From contig JAHIVT010000069.1 of NCBI GenBank assembly GCA_018816555.1, positions 1-44,497 on the forward strand: 44,497 nt of DNA, read 5' to 3'. The notes beneath the pieces were generated by a model, which saw only the letters and a program-made list of their open reading frames with translations, was not told the origin of the DNA and did no database searches. Shown here one piece after another: positions 34,798 to 42,903 of this stretch (positions within the stretch are counted from its first letter, which is position 1; the number at the start of each line of letters is the position of its first letter). A program made the translations under genes and the position numbers. Source of the DNA: Pseudomonadota bacterium (GTDB lineage: Bacteria; Desulfobacterota; Desulfobulbia; Desulfobulbales; SURF-16).

Positions 34798-36390
34798 ATG
34801 GGCATTGCTGAAAAAAAACCGGATACCCTTTCCGCCATCCATGGCGAACAGGCCAAGCACTATGAGCAACAGGTGCGACTGCTTATGGCTGGTGAACTGC
34901 CGACCGACTGGCAATGGGTTTCCTGTTCCCGGGACACGGCAGTCGCTGTGTCCACCGCAGGGCCGCTGGTCTATTACAAGGAATTCCTGCCGCGGGACAG
35001 ATTTGAACAGATCAAGGCACTGTTCCGCGGCAATCGCTGCGAGCGAGCCTGCAGACAGGCGGGGGTATTAGTGACAGCAGGTCTGCCCACGCCCGAAATC
35101 CTCTGCTGGGGAAATGGTCGAAAAAATGCCTTTCTCATCACCAAAGATTTCGACGGTATCGGTTTTTATCAATATCTCAAAGCCCATTTTTCGCCACCTC
35201 TCAGCCAGGAGCAGATCAGAGAAAAACGCCTGATGTTGGCCAAAGCCGGCGCCCTAATTGGCAGAATGCACAGCAAGGGTATCGTGCATGGTGATCTCCG
35301 GCAGAACAATCTGCTGGTCAAACAAGAGGGAAAAGATTTTCGCTTCAGCTTTATTGACAATGAAAGCAACCGTAAATGGAGACATATTCCGCTGTCACGG
35401 GTTGTTAAAAACCTGGTCCAGTTTGCCATATATCCGGATAATATCCTAAGCGGTCCGGATCTGATGCGGCTCTTCAAGGCATACAGCGCCAACTACCCAC
35501 GGTTTCCAGCCCGCAACAGACAGAAGCTCCTGCAGACGGTCTTTCTGCGCAGCAAGGCGCGTATCCTTGAGTCCAGGCTCAACTGGGAGTGCAAAAATTT
35601 TTGCCGGCCGTTTCGTGCAGACAGATTTTCCGGGCAGTTTGTGCTGGACACCATTCTAGCCAAACAGATTGCCAGCAGGGCAGATTTCGGCCAATGGTTT
35701 CAGTCGGCTGACGTCACCATGAAGCATGATAAAAGTATCACCGTCAAACTCCTGCATGGCCCGGCAGGTGACATTGTGGTGAAACGTTTTTCCGCCAAAA
35801 ATCTCCTCTATCACCTCAAAGTCTGGGGAAAAAAGGAACGTATTTTTCAGTTATGGAAAATGACGCACTACTTTCAGTTCCTGGGAATTCCGGTTGCGCC
35901 CGCCATGGGCTATGTCCTGGAAGGCACAGGAGCGTGGCGCACGGTAAGTTATTTTTGCAGCCACTATCTTGAAAACACCTCTAATCTTCTTGAGTTATCC
36001 AGAAACAGAAAAATTTTTCCCGTTTTGCTTAACGACAAACAGATCATATCGCGCGTTGCCGGGGCACTCGCCAGGTTGCACAACAACGGTTTCTGCCATG
36101 GCGACACCAAATGGGCAAATGTTCTGGTGCATCCGGACACGGGGGAATTCTGGTTTATTGACCTTGACGGGGCCTCTCCGGTCACATCAATCCTGGGACA
36201 CGGCGTATGCAAAGATCTCAGCCGCTTCCTGGTGAATATAATTGAACACCGACTCCCGGAAGGTTATGCTGACGAATTTCTCTCTGCCTATTGTCGAACA
36301 AGAAGGCTGAACAAAGAGCTGGTGCAGATGACCATAAAGCCCTCCATCGAAAAAATTCTGAGCCGGCATAAAAAACACAAAAAAATCTGA
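34798..36390 (+). CDS. Tandem LPS-kinase protein with two InaA/Kdo-kinase-like domains
   Basis: The 530-residue protein contains two kinase-like lobes in sequence. The first has IVHGDLRQNNLLV and SFIDNESNRKW around residues 160-200. The second has FCHGDTKWANVLV and WFIDLDGASP around 430-470. Each has a catalytic HGD-xxxx-N and a metal-binding D in the ID/IDLD strand, as in KdkA/InaA/WaaP-type LPS kinases. Single-domain members are 230-260 residues, so this is a duplication or fusion. Both active sites look intact. It probably adds two phosphates to the LPS core, or one domain may be regulatory. There is no clear ribosome site before the ATG. Confidence 0.82.
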   Translation: MGIAEKKPDTLSAIHGEQAKHYEQQVRLLMAGELPTDWQWVSCSRDTAVAVSTAGPLVYYKEFLPRDRFEQIKALFRGNRCERACRQAGVLVTAGLPTPEILCWGNGRKNAFLITKDFDGIGFYQYLKAHFSPPLSQEQIREKRLMLAKAGALIGRMHSKGIVHGDLRQNNLLVKQEGKDFRFSFIDNESNRKWRHIPLSRVVKNLVQFAIYPDNILSGPDLMRLFKAYSANYPRFPARNRQKLLQTVFLRSKARILESRLNWECKNFCRPFRADRFSGQFVLDTILAKQIASRADFGQWFQSADVTMKHDKSITVKLLHGPAGDIVVKRFSAKNLLYHLKVWGKKERIFQLWKMTHYFQFLGIPVAPAMGYVLEGTGAWRTVSYFCSHYLENTSNLLELSRNRKIFPVLLNDKQIISRVAGALARLHNNGFCHGDTKWANVLVHPDTGEFWFIDLDGASPVTSILGHGVCKDLSRFLVNIIEHRLPEGYADEFLSAYCRTRRLNKELVQMTIKPSIEKILSRHKKHKKI

Positions 36391-36431
36391 TGAGAAGGCC
36401 ACCTTATTTACCTGCAGCGCCTTACTCATCA
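36388..36431 (-). terminator. Hairpin at the end of the double-kinase gene
   Basis: TGATGAGAAGG and CCTTACTCATCA pair over 11 bases with one bulged A. The T-run (GATTTTTTTG) follows only on the minus strand, so it resembles a terminator for antisense transcription, not for the plus-strand operon. It includes the double-kinase stop codon. Confidence 0.35.
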
Positions 36432-36462
36432 AAAAATATTTAAAAAAGAGGATATTACCCGA

Positions 36463-37389
36463 TTGATTGAACAGAAAAAAATATGCTGCGCCCTATGCGG
36501 CAGCGATCAATATGACTTGTTGTTTGAGGGCGTGGATCGTCTGCATGGCTTTGACGGCAGCTTCAGCTATGTCAAATGCAGGCAATGCGGCCTTGTCTAT
36601 ATGAATCCCCAGATCTGCCCCGAGCATATGGGGAATTTCTATCCGGACAACTATGCCCCGCATCAGGCAAACACCAAACGGATCGGGGACAGGGATGCCG
36701 CACGGGCCAATTTAAGAAAGAGGCCATTTTTTGCACGTCTTGCCGGCAAGTTAACGAAAGATTCCCGGGTGCTGGATGTTGGCTGCGGCAATGGTTTTTT
36801 TCTGAGCCAAGTCTGGACGCTGACCCAATGCCAGGTCTCTGGCATTGATATTTCCCCAATTGCCGCTGAGGCTGCGAAAAAAAATTACGGGCTAGATATA
36901 TTTACCGGCACCATATTGGAGGCCCCTTTTCCGGACAATTCTTTTGATGTCATCACAGCATGGTCCTTTCTGGAACATGTGAATAATCCGGTCGAAGTAT
37001 TAGTTAAGCTGTCAAGTCTGCTGAAAAAGGATGGCCTGTGTATCCTGACCACCCCCAATTTTGACAGCTTTAATGCCAAGTTGTTTAAAGATAAATGGTA
37101 TCACCTTGATTGCCCGAGACATCTTTTTATCTATACTCCGCAGACGGTGACAGCATTGTTTGAAAAAAGCGGTCTTTATGTGAAACAGATTATCTATGAC
37201 AAGTCTTCGAAAGGTGTTTTAGGATCATTACAGTATCAATTCTATGGGGATAATTATAACCCCAGGCATGGGAATCGCCTGAGGAAATCATCCCTGGTAA
37301 AAAAAATCGCCTCTCCGTTTGCCAGACTGGCAAAGATCATGAAAAAATCGGATGTCATGGCCATCTGTGCTGCAAAGAGTCCTTCTTAA
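36463..37389 (+). CDS. SAM-dependent methyltransferase with N-terminal zinc ribbon
   Basis: The 308-residue protein has a C4 zinc ribbon (CALCGS at residues 10-13 and CRQCGLVYMNP at 39-49), as in sugar C- or O-methyltransferases. A class I Rossmann methyltransferase domain follows: RVLDVGCGNGFFLSQV (SAM loop), GIDISPIAAEAA, and AWSFLEHVNNPVEVL. It starts at TTG 36463, nine bases after AGAGGAT; no better ATG exists before the ribbon. It is the last gene of the plus-strand LPS group and most likely acts on a nucleotide sugar or core sugar. Confidence 0.82.
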   Translation: MIEQKKICCALCGSDQYDLLFEGVDRLHGFDGSFSYVKCRQCGLVYMNPQICPEHMGNFYPDNYAPHQANTKRIGDRDAARANLRKRPFFARLAGKLTKDSRVLDVGCGNGFFLSQVWTLTQCQVSGIDISPIAAEAAKKNYGLDIFTGTILEAPFPDNSFDVITAWSFLEHVNNPVEVLVKLSSLLKKDGLCILTTPNFDSFNAKLFKDKWYHLDCPRHLFIYTPQTVTALFEKSGLYVKQIIYDKSSKGVLGSLQYQFYGDNYNPRHGNRLRKSSLVKKIASPFARLAKIMKKSDVMAICAAKSPS

Positions 37390-37466
37390 GAGCTCCTGAA
37401 AACTTTCTGCGGGACGATGGCCATACAGAGGAATAAAGGCGAAACCAGATATTTCATCTAATCGGC

Positions 37467-38456
37467 TCAGTCTGCCAGCCCATTTTCAAGGGAAGCAATC
37501 ATCTTTCGGAAAGTGCTCTGCAAGGAAAAATTGTCAAAACAGCGTTTTCGGCCGGCCTTCCCCATGGAATTCCTGAGAGCATCGTCAGCAACCAGTCGCT
37601 GAATAGCCGCCAGCCACTCCTGCTCTCCTGCGGCAAGAAAACCGTTGACACCATGTTCCACGATCTCCGCATTAACCCCTGTCGGAGAAGAAATGACTGG
37701 CAGGCCCGCCGCCATGTACTGGATAACCTTCAAGGCACATTTCCCTCTGGTGAAAAGATTATCCGGCAAAGGCGCTATACCTACGTGGGCTGCTGCCAAC
37801 TCCTGTGCTTCTCTTTTTTCCGACCACCGGATGGGGACAATAGTGAGTTTGTCCGACTGTAAAGTAAAATCAGCTATGATTTTCAAACGTAAGGCAGGGA
37901 TGACACTAGCCGCTGATTCAAGTGCAGGCAGAACACTTTTCAGGTGCTCTTTGGTTGAGCTGCTGCCGATCCAGACCAGATCGAGATAATTTCGCTCTTT
38001 ATCAACACAAAGATCATATTTATCAGTATCCAGTGAAGTCGGCAGGACAAGTATCTTACGGGCAAACGGCCTGGCCCGGGCTGCCAGGTAGTTATTGCCG
38101 GCCCAGACCTGATCGGCTGCTGAAACACTGCGGGTAAAACTCCTCTCTCTACTATCCGATCGCTGACCTTGATCTTTTTGAAAAACGGCATCGTCATAGT
38201 CAAATACCAGATATTTTGCGGCAAATCGTAACAACCTGAAAAAAGGGTACGAATACGTTCTTCTCAAGATGACGACGACATCGGCATGGTGAGCCTCAGA
38301 TAAAAGACGTTTGCGGGTTACAAAGGATCGATTATCTTCAATATGTTGAAAAGACCATCCCCCTGCCTCAAACAGTGCAGCATATTGCAATGCTCTATAC
38401 CTGGTAGACGGAGACTCAACACCCTTAGAAATAAATAAAATTTTACGCCGAGACAT
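37467..38456 (-). CDS. Glycosyltransferase, GT4-like
   Basis: The 329-residue protein has a GT-B layout. The N-terminal part opens KILFISKGVESPSTRYR, with FDYDDAVFQ in the first domain, and the C-terminal domain has LVWIGSSSTKEHL, IAPLPDNLFTRGKCALKVIQ and the family's GLPVISSPTGVN. It converges with the methyltransferase gene on the opposite strand, 77 bp away. The transferred sugar is unknown. Confidence 0.85.
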   Translation of the reverse strand: MSRRKILFISKGVESPSTRYRALQYAALFEAGGWSFQHIEDNRSFVTRKRLLSEAHHADVVVILRRTYSYPFFRLLRFAAKYLVFDYDDAVFQKDQGQRSDSRERSFTRSVSAADQVWAGNNYLAARARPFARKILVLPTSLDTDKYDLCVDKERNYLDLVWIGSSSTKEHLKSVLPALESAASVIPALRLKIIADFTLQSDKLTIVPIRWSEKREAQELAAAHVGIAPLPDNLFTRGKCALKVIQYMAAGLPVISSPTGVNAEIVEHGVNGFLAAGEQEWLAAIQRLVADDALRNSMGKAGRKRCFDNFSLQSTFRKMIASLENGLAD

Positions 38457-38633
38457 AATGTATATAAAATACTCTCTTTGAGGATTTCATTTTTTATGAT
38501 ACTCAAAAAAAATTACCATATAAATGGTTTAAATCCGAGTATTTTCCCCGACATGGCTAACTGACTGGACAGACTATTTCAACAAAAATTGTCCCCAAAA
38601 ACCAAAATTCGAAAAAAAAATTCTTATCTGACT

Positions 38634-39212
38634 ATGAACCTGAAAAAAATACTACGCCGCATTTACCATTCACTAACCTGGCACTACTGGTCATACTGCA
38701 TGGGAGAACTTGGTCCGGGAAGCAGATTTGAGTCGCAGATAATCTGGCACAAACCAAAGGGAATTGCCATCGGCAGTAATGTTATCATCAAAAGGAGATG
38801 CCGGCTTGAGGCAATAAATACGGAAAGAAAGCCCGGAGCAATTCACCTGAGGATTGGCGACAACACCAGTTTCCAGCAAGGCTGCCAGGTATCAGCAGCC
38901 CAACAGGTGATAATCGGTAATGATGTACTGATAGGCGCCAATGTGCTTATCACCGACAATGATCATATCTATGATCACCCCACCAAACCTGCAGCCGCAA
39001 TACGGGAACTGAAAACCGCACCAGTAACCATCGAGGATGGTTGCTGGCTGGGCTTTGCATGTGTCATACTTAAAGGTGTTACCATCGGCAAGAGGTCGGT
39101 GATCGGCGCCAATGCCGTGGTGACCAGGGATATCCCCCCCTATTCTGTCGCGGTTGGTATCCCGGCCAAAGTGGTCAACCGCTTTAATCCTGCAGAGAAA
39201 GGGCAATCATAA
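38634..39212 (+). CDS. Hexapeptide-repeat (left-handed beta-helix) acetyltransferase
   Basis: The 192-residue protein carries repeated hexapeptide turns (IAIGSNVIIKRR, IGNDVLIGANVLI, IEDGCWLGFACVI, IGKRSVIGANAVV) and ends IPPYSVAVGIPAKVV, as in WbbJ/maltose O-acetyltransferase-type enzymes. The catalytic His lies in TDNDHIYDH. It would transfer an acetyl group from acetyl-CoA to a surface sugar. ATG 38634 is chosen over a TTG 15 codons upstream; neither has a strong ribosome site. It converges closely (18 bp) with the membrane protein that follows. Confidence 0.87.
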   Translation: MNLKKILRRIYHSLTWHYWSYCMGELGPGSRFESQIIWHKPKGIAIGSNVIIKRRCRLEAINTERKPGAIHLRIGDNTSFQQGCQVSAAQQVIIGNDVLIGANVLITDNDHIYDHPTKPAAAIRELKTAPVTIEDGCWLGFACVILKGVTIGKRSVIGANAVVTRDIPPYSVAVGIPAKVVNRFNPAEKGQS

Positions 39213-39230
39213 CGAAGGGGGCGATTCTTC

Positions 39231-40790
39231 TTATTTCCGCCACACAGCTATGACGATATTTTTTTCATCGGCCGGATCGCTAAATACTTTGGAAGAAAAT
39301 GCCTTTGCCTCAACCAATTTTTTCATTAAAACAATATCATCTTCGTTCCGCCTGCTGAGCAGCAAGATTACCACTATCGATTCTTTACTTTGCTTGAGAA
39401 TTCGCAAAATTTTCTGCTTATTTTTCGGACCGATCTGCCTGGTATCCTGTCTCTCAATAAACCAGACCATCGTTCGCATATTTACCCAGACCTGCCAATC
39501 TTTCCCATCGCTGAGAATCTGCTCATTAACCCAACGACACCCATCTCGGAGAACAGGGATATTGATATTGTAGTCCATGGAAAAAGTTCTATACGCAAAC
39601 GGCAGGGTCAGCAGCAACCCAAGCAGCATAACCACATTCAACTTTTTCTGAATAATTCCGATTCTGCTCTTTTCCGACAGATACTCAGCAACAGGCGAGA
39701 AAGCTGCCCCAGAAAAGAGCAACCAGAGTAAAGCAGGGAAAAGCATGACGCGCCCTTCAATAGAGCCGGAATACAGATATTTTTCAAAAACAAGCAACAT
39801 ATTCGCCATAAAAACTGCCGGCAGCATCAAGCCTATTTTGTGGACTCTCACGATGTCCTTCACCCCAATCATACCAACCAGGATAAGCGACCAGCTGAGA
39901 TTACTTTCAAACATGCGCAACATGCCGATTCCATAAACCCATTGCCAGTTGCGCTCTATGACCTGCCAGAAATTATTGCCGAACCCTGACGGTACGTTAT
40001 TATGGGCAAGTTCATCAAGTTTATTAAGGTAATAGACCACAGATGGAGGTGTGGAGCTGATTTTTTGGAGAACAGCTGTCACCTGATCTAATCTAAGCAA
40101 ATCGCGACCTGTCTCAGAGAGGCTGAAAATATAGAGAAGAACAGCAAAAAAAACCAGCGTTACTGCCATGGCCCACATTCTGCCATAGATACCAAATCGA
40201 CGTATAAACCCCACAAAACTCCAGCCCAATATCACCAGGGACACGACAATACCTTCCACCCGCAAGAAAGGCACACAGATTGAAAACAGGATTACGACAA
40301 TAAACCATTTCAGTTCCTTTCTTTCTGCAAAACAAACGGCAAAATAGACACAGTAAAGCGACAGACAGAGATAGAGGGGGTCTCTTATGGCGGCAAAGGC
40401 TATGGAATTATATTCCGGCATCAGCACAAAGACCATGGTGATGATGATGGCAGGCCATCCCGGAGAAAATCTTTTGGCGAGATTGAAAAAAGGAATAAGA
40501 GCCAGGCACGAGGCAACCACGGAAATGGAACGACCTGCGGCAAGCCAGTCAAGCCCCAATTTATGAACGCACATCACGAGAAAGGGATAAAACAGCATGG
40601 GATATGCCTTAATCGCCCCAGGGATATTCCCCTGTTCCAATGATTGCGCGGACCATAAATATACCGGGGCATCAGGATGAATCATGACATCCTGAAACAA
40701 TGGCATAATTTTAACAAGCAGATTTGTCAAAAAGAGAAAAACAAGCCAACCGGACCAATCCGGGGATACCTTATCCTGAAAATGCTTCAT
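39231..40790 (-). CDS. Membrane glycosyltransferase, GT39/PMT-like
   Basis: The 519-residue protein has about ten hydrophobic segments and an N-terminal loop with MIHPDAPVYLWSAQSLEQG, which resembles the acidic loop of ArnT/PMT-type GT-C enzymes (a D/E-containing first periplasmic loop). The start is ATG 40788-40790, just after the neighbouring glycosyltransferase stop; longer starts would add a segment lying inside that gene. It probably transfers a sugar from a polyprenyl phosphate donor on the periplasmic side. The family call is moderate. Confidence 0.75.
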   Translation of the reverse strand: MKHFQDKVSPDWSGWLVFLFLTNLLVKIMPLFQDVMIHPDAPVYLWSAQSLEQGNIPGAIKAYPMLFYPFLVMCVHKLGLDWLAAGRSISVVASCLALIPFFNLAKRFSPGWPAIIITMVFVLMPEYNSIAFAAIRDPLYLCLSLYCVYFAVCFAERKELKWFIVVILFSICVPFLRVEGIVVSLVILGWSFVGFIRRFGIYGRMWAMAVTLVFFAVLLYIFSLSETGRDLLRLDQVTAVLQKISSTPPSVVYYLNKLDELAHNNVPSGFGNNFWQVIERNWQWVYGIGMLRMFESNLSWSLILVGMIGVKDIVRVHKIGLMLPAVFMANMLLVFEKYLYSGSIEGRVMLFPALLWLLFSGAAFSPVAEYLSEKSRIGIIQKKLNVVMLLGLLLTLPFAYRTFSMDYNINIPVLRDGCRWVNEQILSDGKDWQVWVNMRTMVWFIERQDTRQIGPKNKQKILRILKQSKESIVVILLLSRRNEDDIVLMKKLVEAKAFSSKVFSDPADEKNIVIAVWRK

Positions 40791-40791
40791 A

Positions 40792-41691
40792 TCAGTTCTG
40801 CTTTCGTCCCCATTTGAGCAGGTGCCATAGCAGCCTGAAATCACGCAAGGCATGGCCCCATGCATTCTGAAATATTCCGCGCTCATAGACATTACCCCCA
40901 CCATGGGCGGTAAGATGTCTGCCCAGAGCGAGATATGATCTGCGCAGCTGATAACGAATTAGTGAGGTATATGTTGCCAGATCAGGGTTGCGCGATAATT
41001 TTTCATAACAGAGAATTTTGTCCGTTCTGATCGTAGCCGTTGTAGAAGACACATTGGTCGCATGCTCCCGCCTGCAGAGAACAGGCTCATCCAGAAAACC
41101 CACCTTCCCCGCCAGAGTTAACAACACTGGCATCTCCAGATCTTCATAACATTTATATTGCGGGTCAAATCCGCCGATTTTCCGCAGGATTTCCGTCCGG
41201 AACATGCCGGTGGCAAAAATCGGCAGAACCCCCTGCAACATCGAGGGCAGAGGATCGGACTGCCTGAATAGACATCGCCGTTTATCATCTTCCAGCACGC
41301 GGGTACCCGTTTCCATGTCACCCTCCACCCGAAAGGCGTCGGCAAAAAGGGCCACATGGCCCTGATGATCCGCAAAAAACCGGGCGCGCTTCTCAATACT
41401 GTCATGGGGCAAGAAATCATCAGAAGCCAACTCGCAGAAATACTGGCCCTTGGCCATTTCAAGACCCTGATTCAATGAACTGATTAATCCCCTGTTCTGC
41501 TGCCGCCGGACAAAACGGAATCCACCTCTTTCGGCAAGAATCCTGTTGATGACTCCTGCGCTGTCATCGGTAGATGCATCATCAATCACAATGAGATCTA
41601 TCTCTGGCCAGGTCTGGCCAAGAACACTGGTAATGGCCTGAGCAATATACTGCTGATGATTGTAAGAAGGAATAATGACGGAAACGATCAT
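40792..41691 (-). CDS. Family 2 glycosyltransferase
   Basis: The 299-residue protein is a GT-A fold enzyme: SVIIPSYNHQQYIAQAITSV, IDLIVIDDASTDDSAG, and the DxD-like LASDDFLPHDS, followed by the acceptor part with GGFDPQYKCYEDLEMPVLL. It is separated by one base from the membrane transferase gene downstream. It uses a nucleotide sugar at the cytoplasmic face; the sugar is unknown. Confidence 0.9.
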   Translation of the reverse strand: MIVSVIIPSYNHQQYIAQAITSVLGQTWPEIDLIVIDDASTDDSAGVINRILAERGGFRFVRRQQNRGLISSLNQGLEMAKGQYFCELASDDFLPHDSIEKRARFFADHQGHVALFADAFRVEGDMETGTRVLEDDKRRCLFRQSDPLPSMLQGVLPIFATGMFRTEILRKIGGFDPQYKCYEDLEMPVLLTLAGKVGFLDEPVLCRREHATNVSSTTATIRTDKILCYEKLSRNPDLATYTSLIRYQLRRSYLALGRHLTAHGGGNVYERGIFQNAWGHALRDFRLLWHLLKWGRKQN

Positions 41692-41730
41692 TTAGATATA
41701 CGCAGTTAAGTAGATTAAGACCTGCAAAAA

Positions 41731-42870
41731 TTACATCATCAGGTCCCGATATAAGGAATCCATCCGGGTAATCATACGATTGCCGTCAAAGAGTTGTGCA
41801 TACTGCTTTATGCCTTCAACCGCCTGGTTTCTCTGTAATTCCGACCAAGCCATTACCTTTCCCATAGCAACTCCCAGTTCCTTCTCATTTTCAGGAGGCA
41901 CAAGAAAGGCCTGCCCTTTGTCCGCAAGGGTCGTCAGAATCTCCGGTATGCCGTCGACCCGACTTGCGATAACAGGAAGCCCTGCCGCCAGCGCTTCCAC
42001 TAGGGCCAGGCCGAATCCTTCATGGCGTGATGGCATGGCAAAGCCGTCCAGAGCCGCCAAAAACTTCGGGATATCCGCAACATGCCCCAAGAAGGAAATC
42101 TCATTTGCAATACCAAGTTCCTTCGCCAGGGCAGTCAACTCTTCACGCAACCTCCCTTCGCCGGCAATGGCCAGATGACCACCACGACTGCCAATTTCGC
42201 TTCGTGCCCATGCCCTGAGAAGAATATCATGGCCCTTGACAGGAGCCAGTCTGCCCACCGCACCCCAAAGCCAGCAGTGAGAAGGTAACCCGAAAAAAAC
42301 ACGGCTTTCCGTTTTATCAAGGTCACTTCTGCCGAACAGGGCAAGATCAATACCATTATAGACAACTTCAACCCGGTCCGCCGGGAACCATGGGTTTGTC
42401 AGCAGAATATCGCTCTTCACTGCCTCGGAAACCGCTATTATTTTATTTATTCTGGGCCAAAGAATCCTGTTGCCTATTTTACGGAAAAGTGAGCGGGAAC
42501 GTTTTAGTCCATGAACAGTTGTGATCATGCGCACATTGCTGTTTTTCCGGGCGGCAAGAGCGGCATAAAATACGGATTTATGCCTTTGGGCATGGATAAT
42601 ATCCACCCCGTTTGCTTTGATGACCTGATCCAGCTCCCTGACAACCTGATACTTGAATCTCCGGAGATCCTCTTTGCCAAAGGGAAGCCATATGATATCA
42701 TAACCGGCCTTACCAAGGGTTTCATTGGCTGACGGTGGTCCAACCAGATAGCAGACAATATGTCTGTATCCTTTCTTCAGACCATGGACAATCTGATTAA
42801 ATAAAGGGTAATCACCTTTAAAACTGCTCAATACATGAAGAATGGTGATTTCCCCGCCCACATCCGTCAT
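41731..42870 (-). CDS. Glycosyltransferase, GT4
   Basis: The 379-residue GT-B protein has an N-terminal domain ending KIIAVSEAVKSDIL and a C-terminal domain with LWGAVGRLAPVKGHDILLRA. The acidic motif MPSRHEGFGLALVEALAAGLP (shortened by one residue at its start here) includes the conserved E-x7-E. ATG 42868-42870 has GGGGA eight bases upstream. It lies 33 bp downstream of msbA on the same strand and is probably cotranscribed with it. Confidence 0.9.
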   Translation of the reverse strand: MTDVGGEITILHVLSSFKGDYPLFNQIVHGLKKGYRHIVCYLVGPPSANETLGKAGYDIIWLPFGKEDLRRFKYQVVRELDQVIKANGVDIIHAQRHKSVFYAALAARKNSNVRMITTVHGLKRSRSLFRKIGNRILWPRINKIIAVSEAVKSDILLTNPWFPADRVEVVYNGIDLALFGRSDLDKTESRVFFGLPSHCWLWGAVGRLAPVKGHDILLRAWARSEIGSRGGHLAIAGEGRLREELTALAKELGIANEISFLGHVADIPKFLAALDGFAMPSRHEGFGLALVEALAAGLPVIASRVDGIPEILTTLADKGQAFLVPPENEKELGVAMGKVMAWSELQRNQAVEGIKQYAQLFDGNRMITRMDSLYRDLMM

Positions 42871-42903
42871 TTATGACATCCCCCTGCTAAACCCAACAAG
42901 GCT

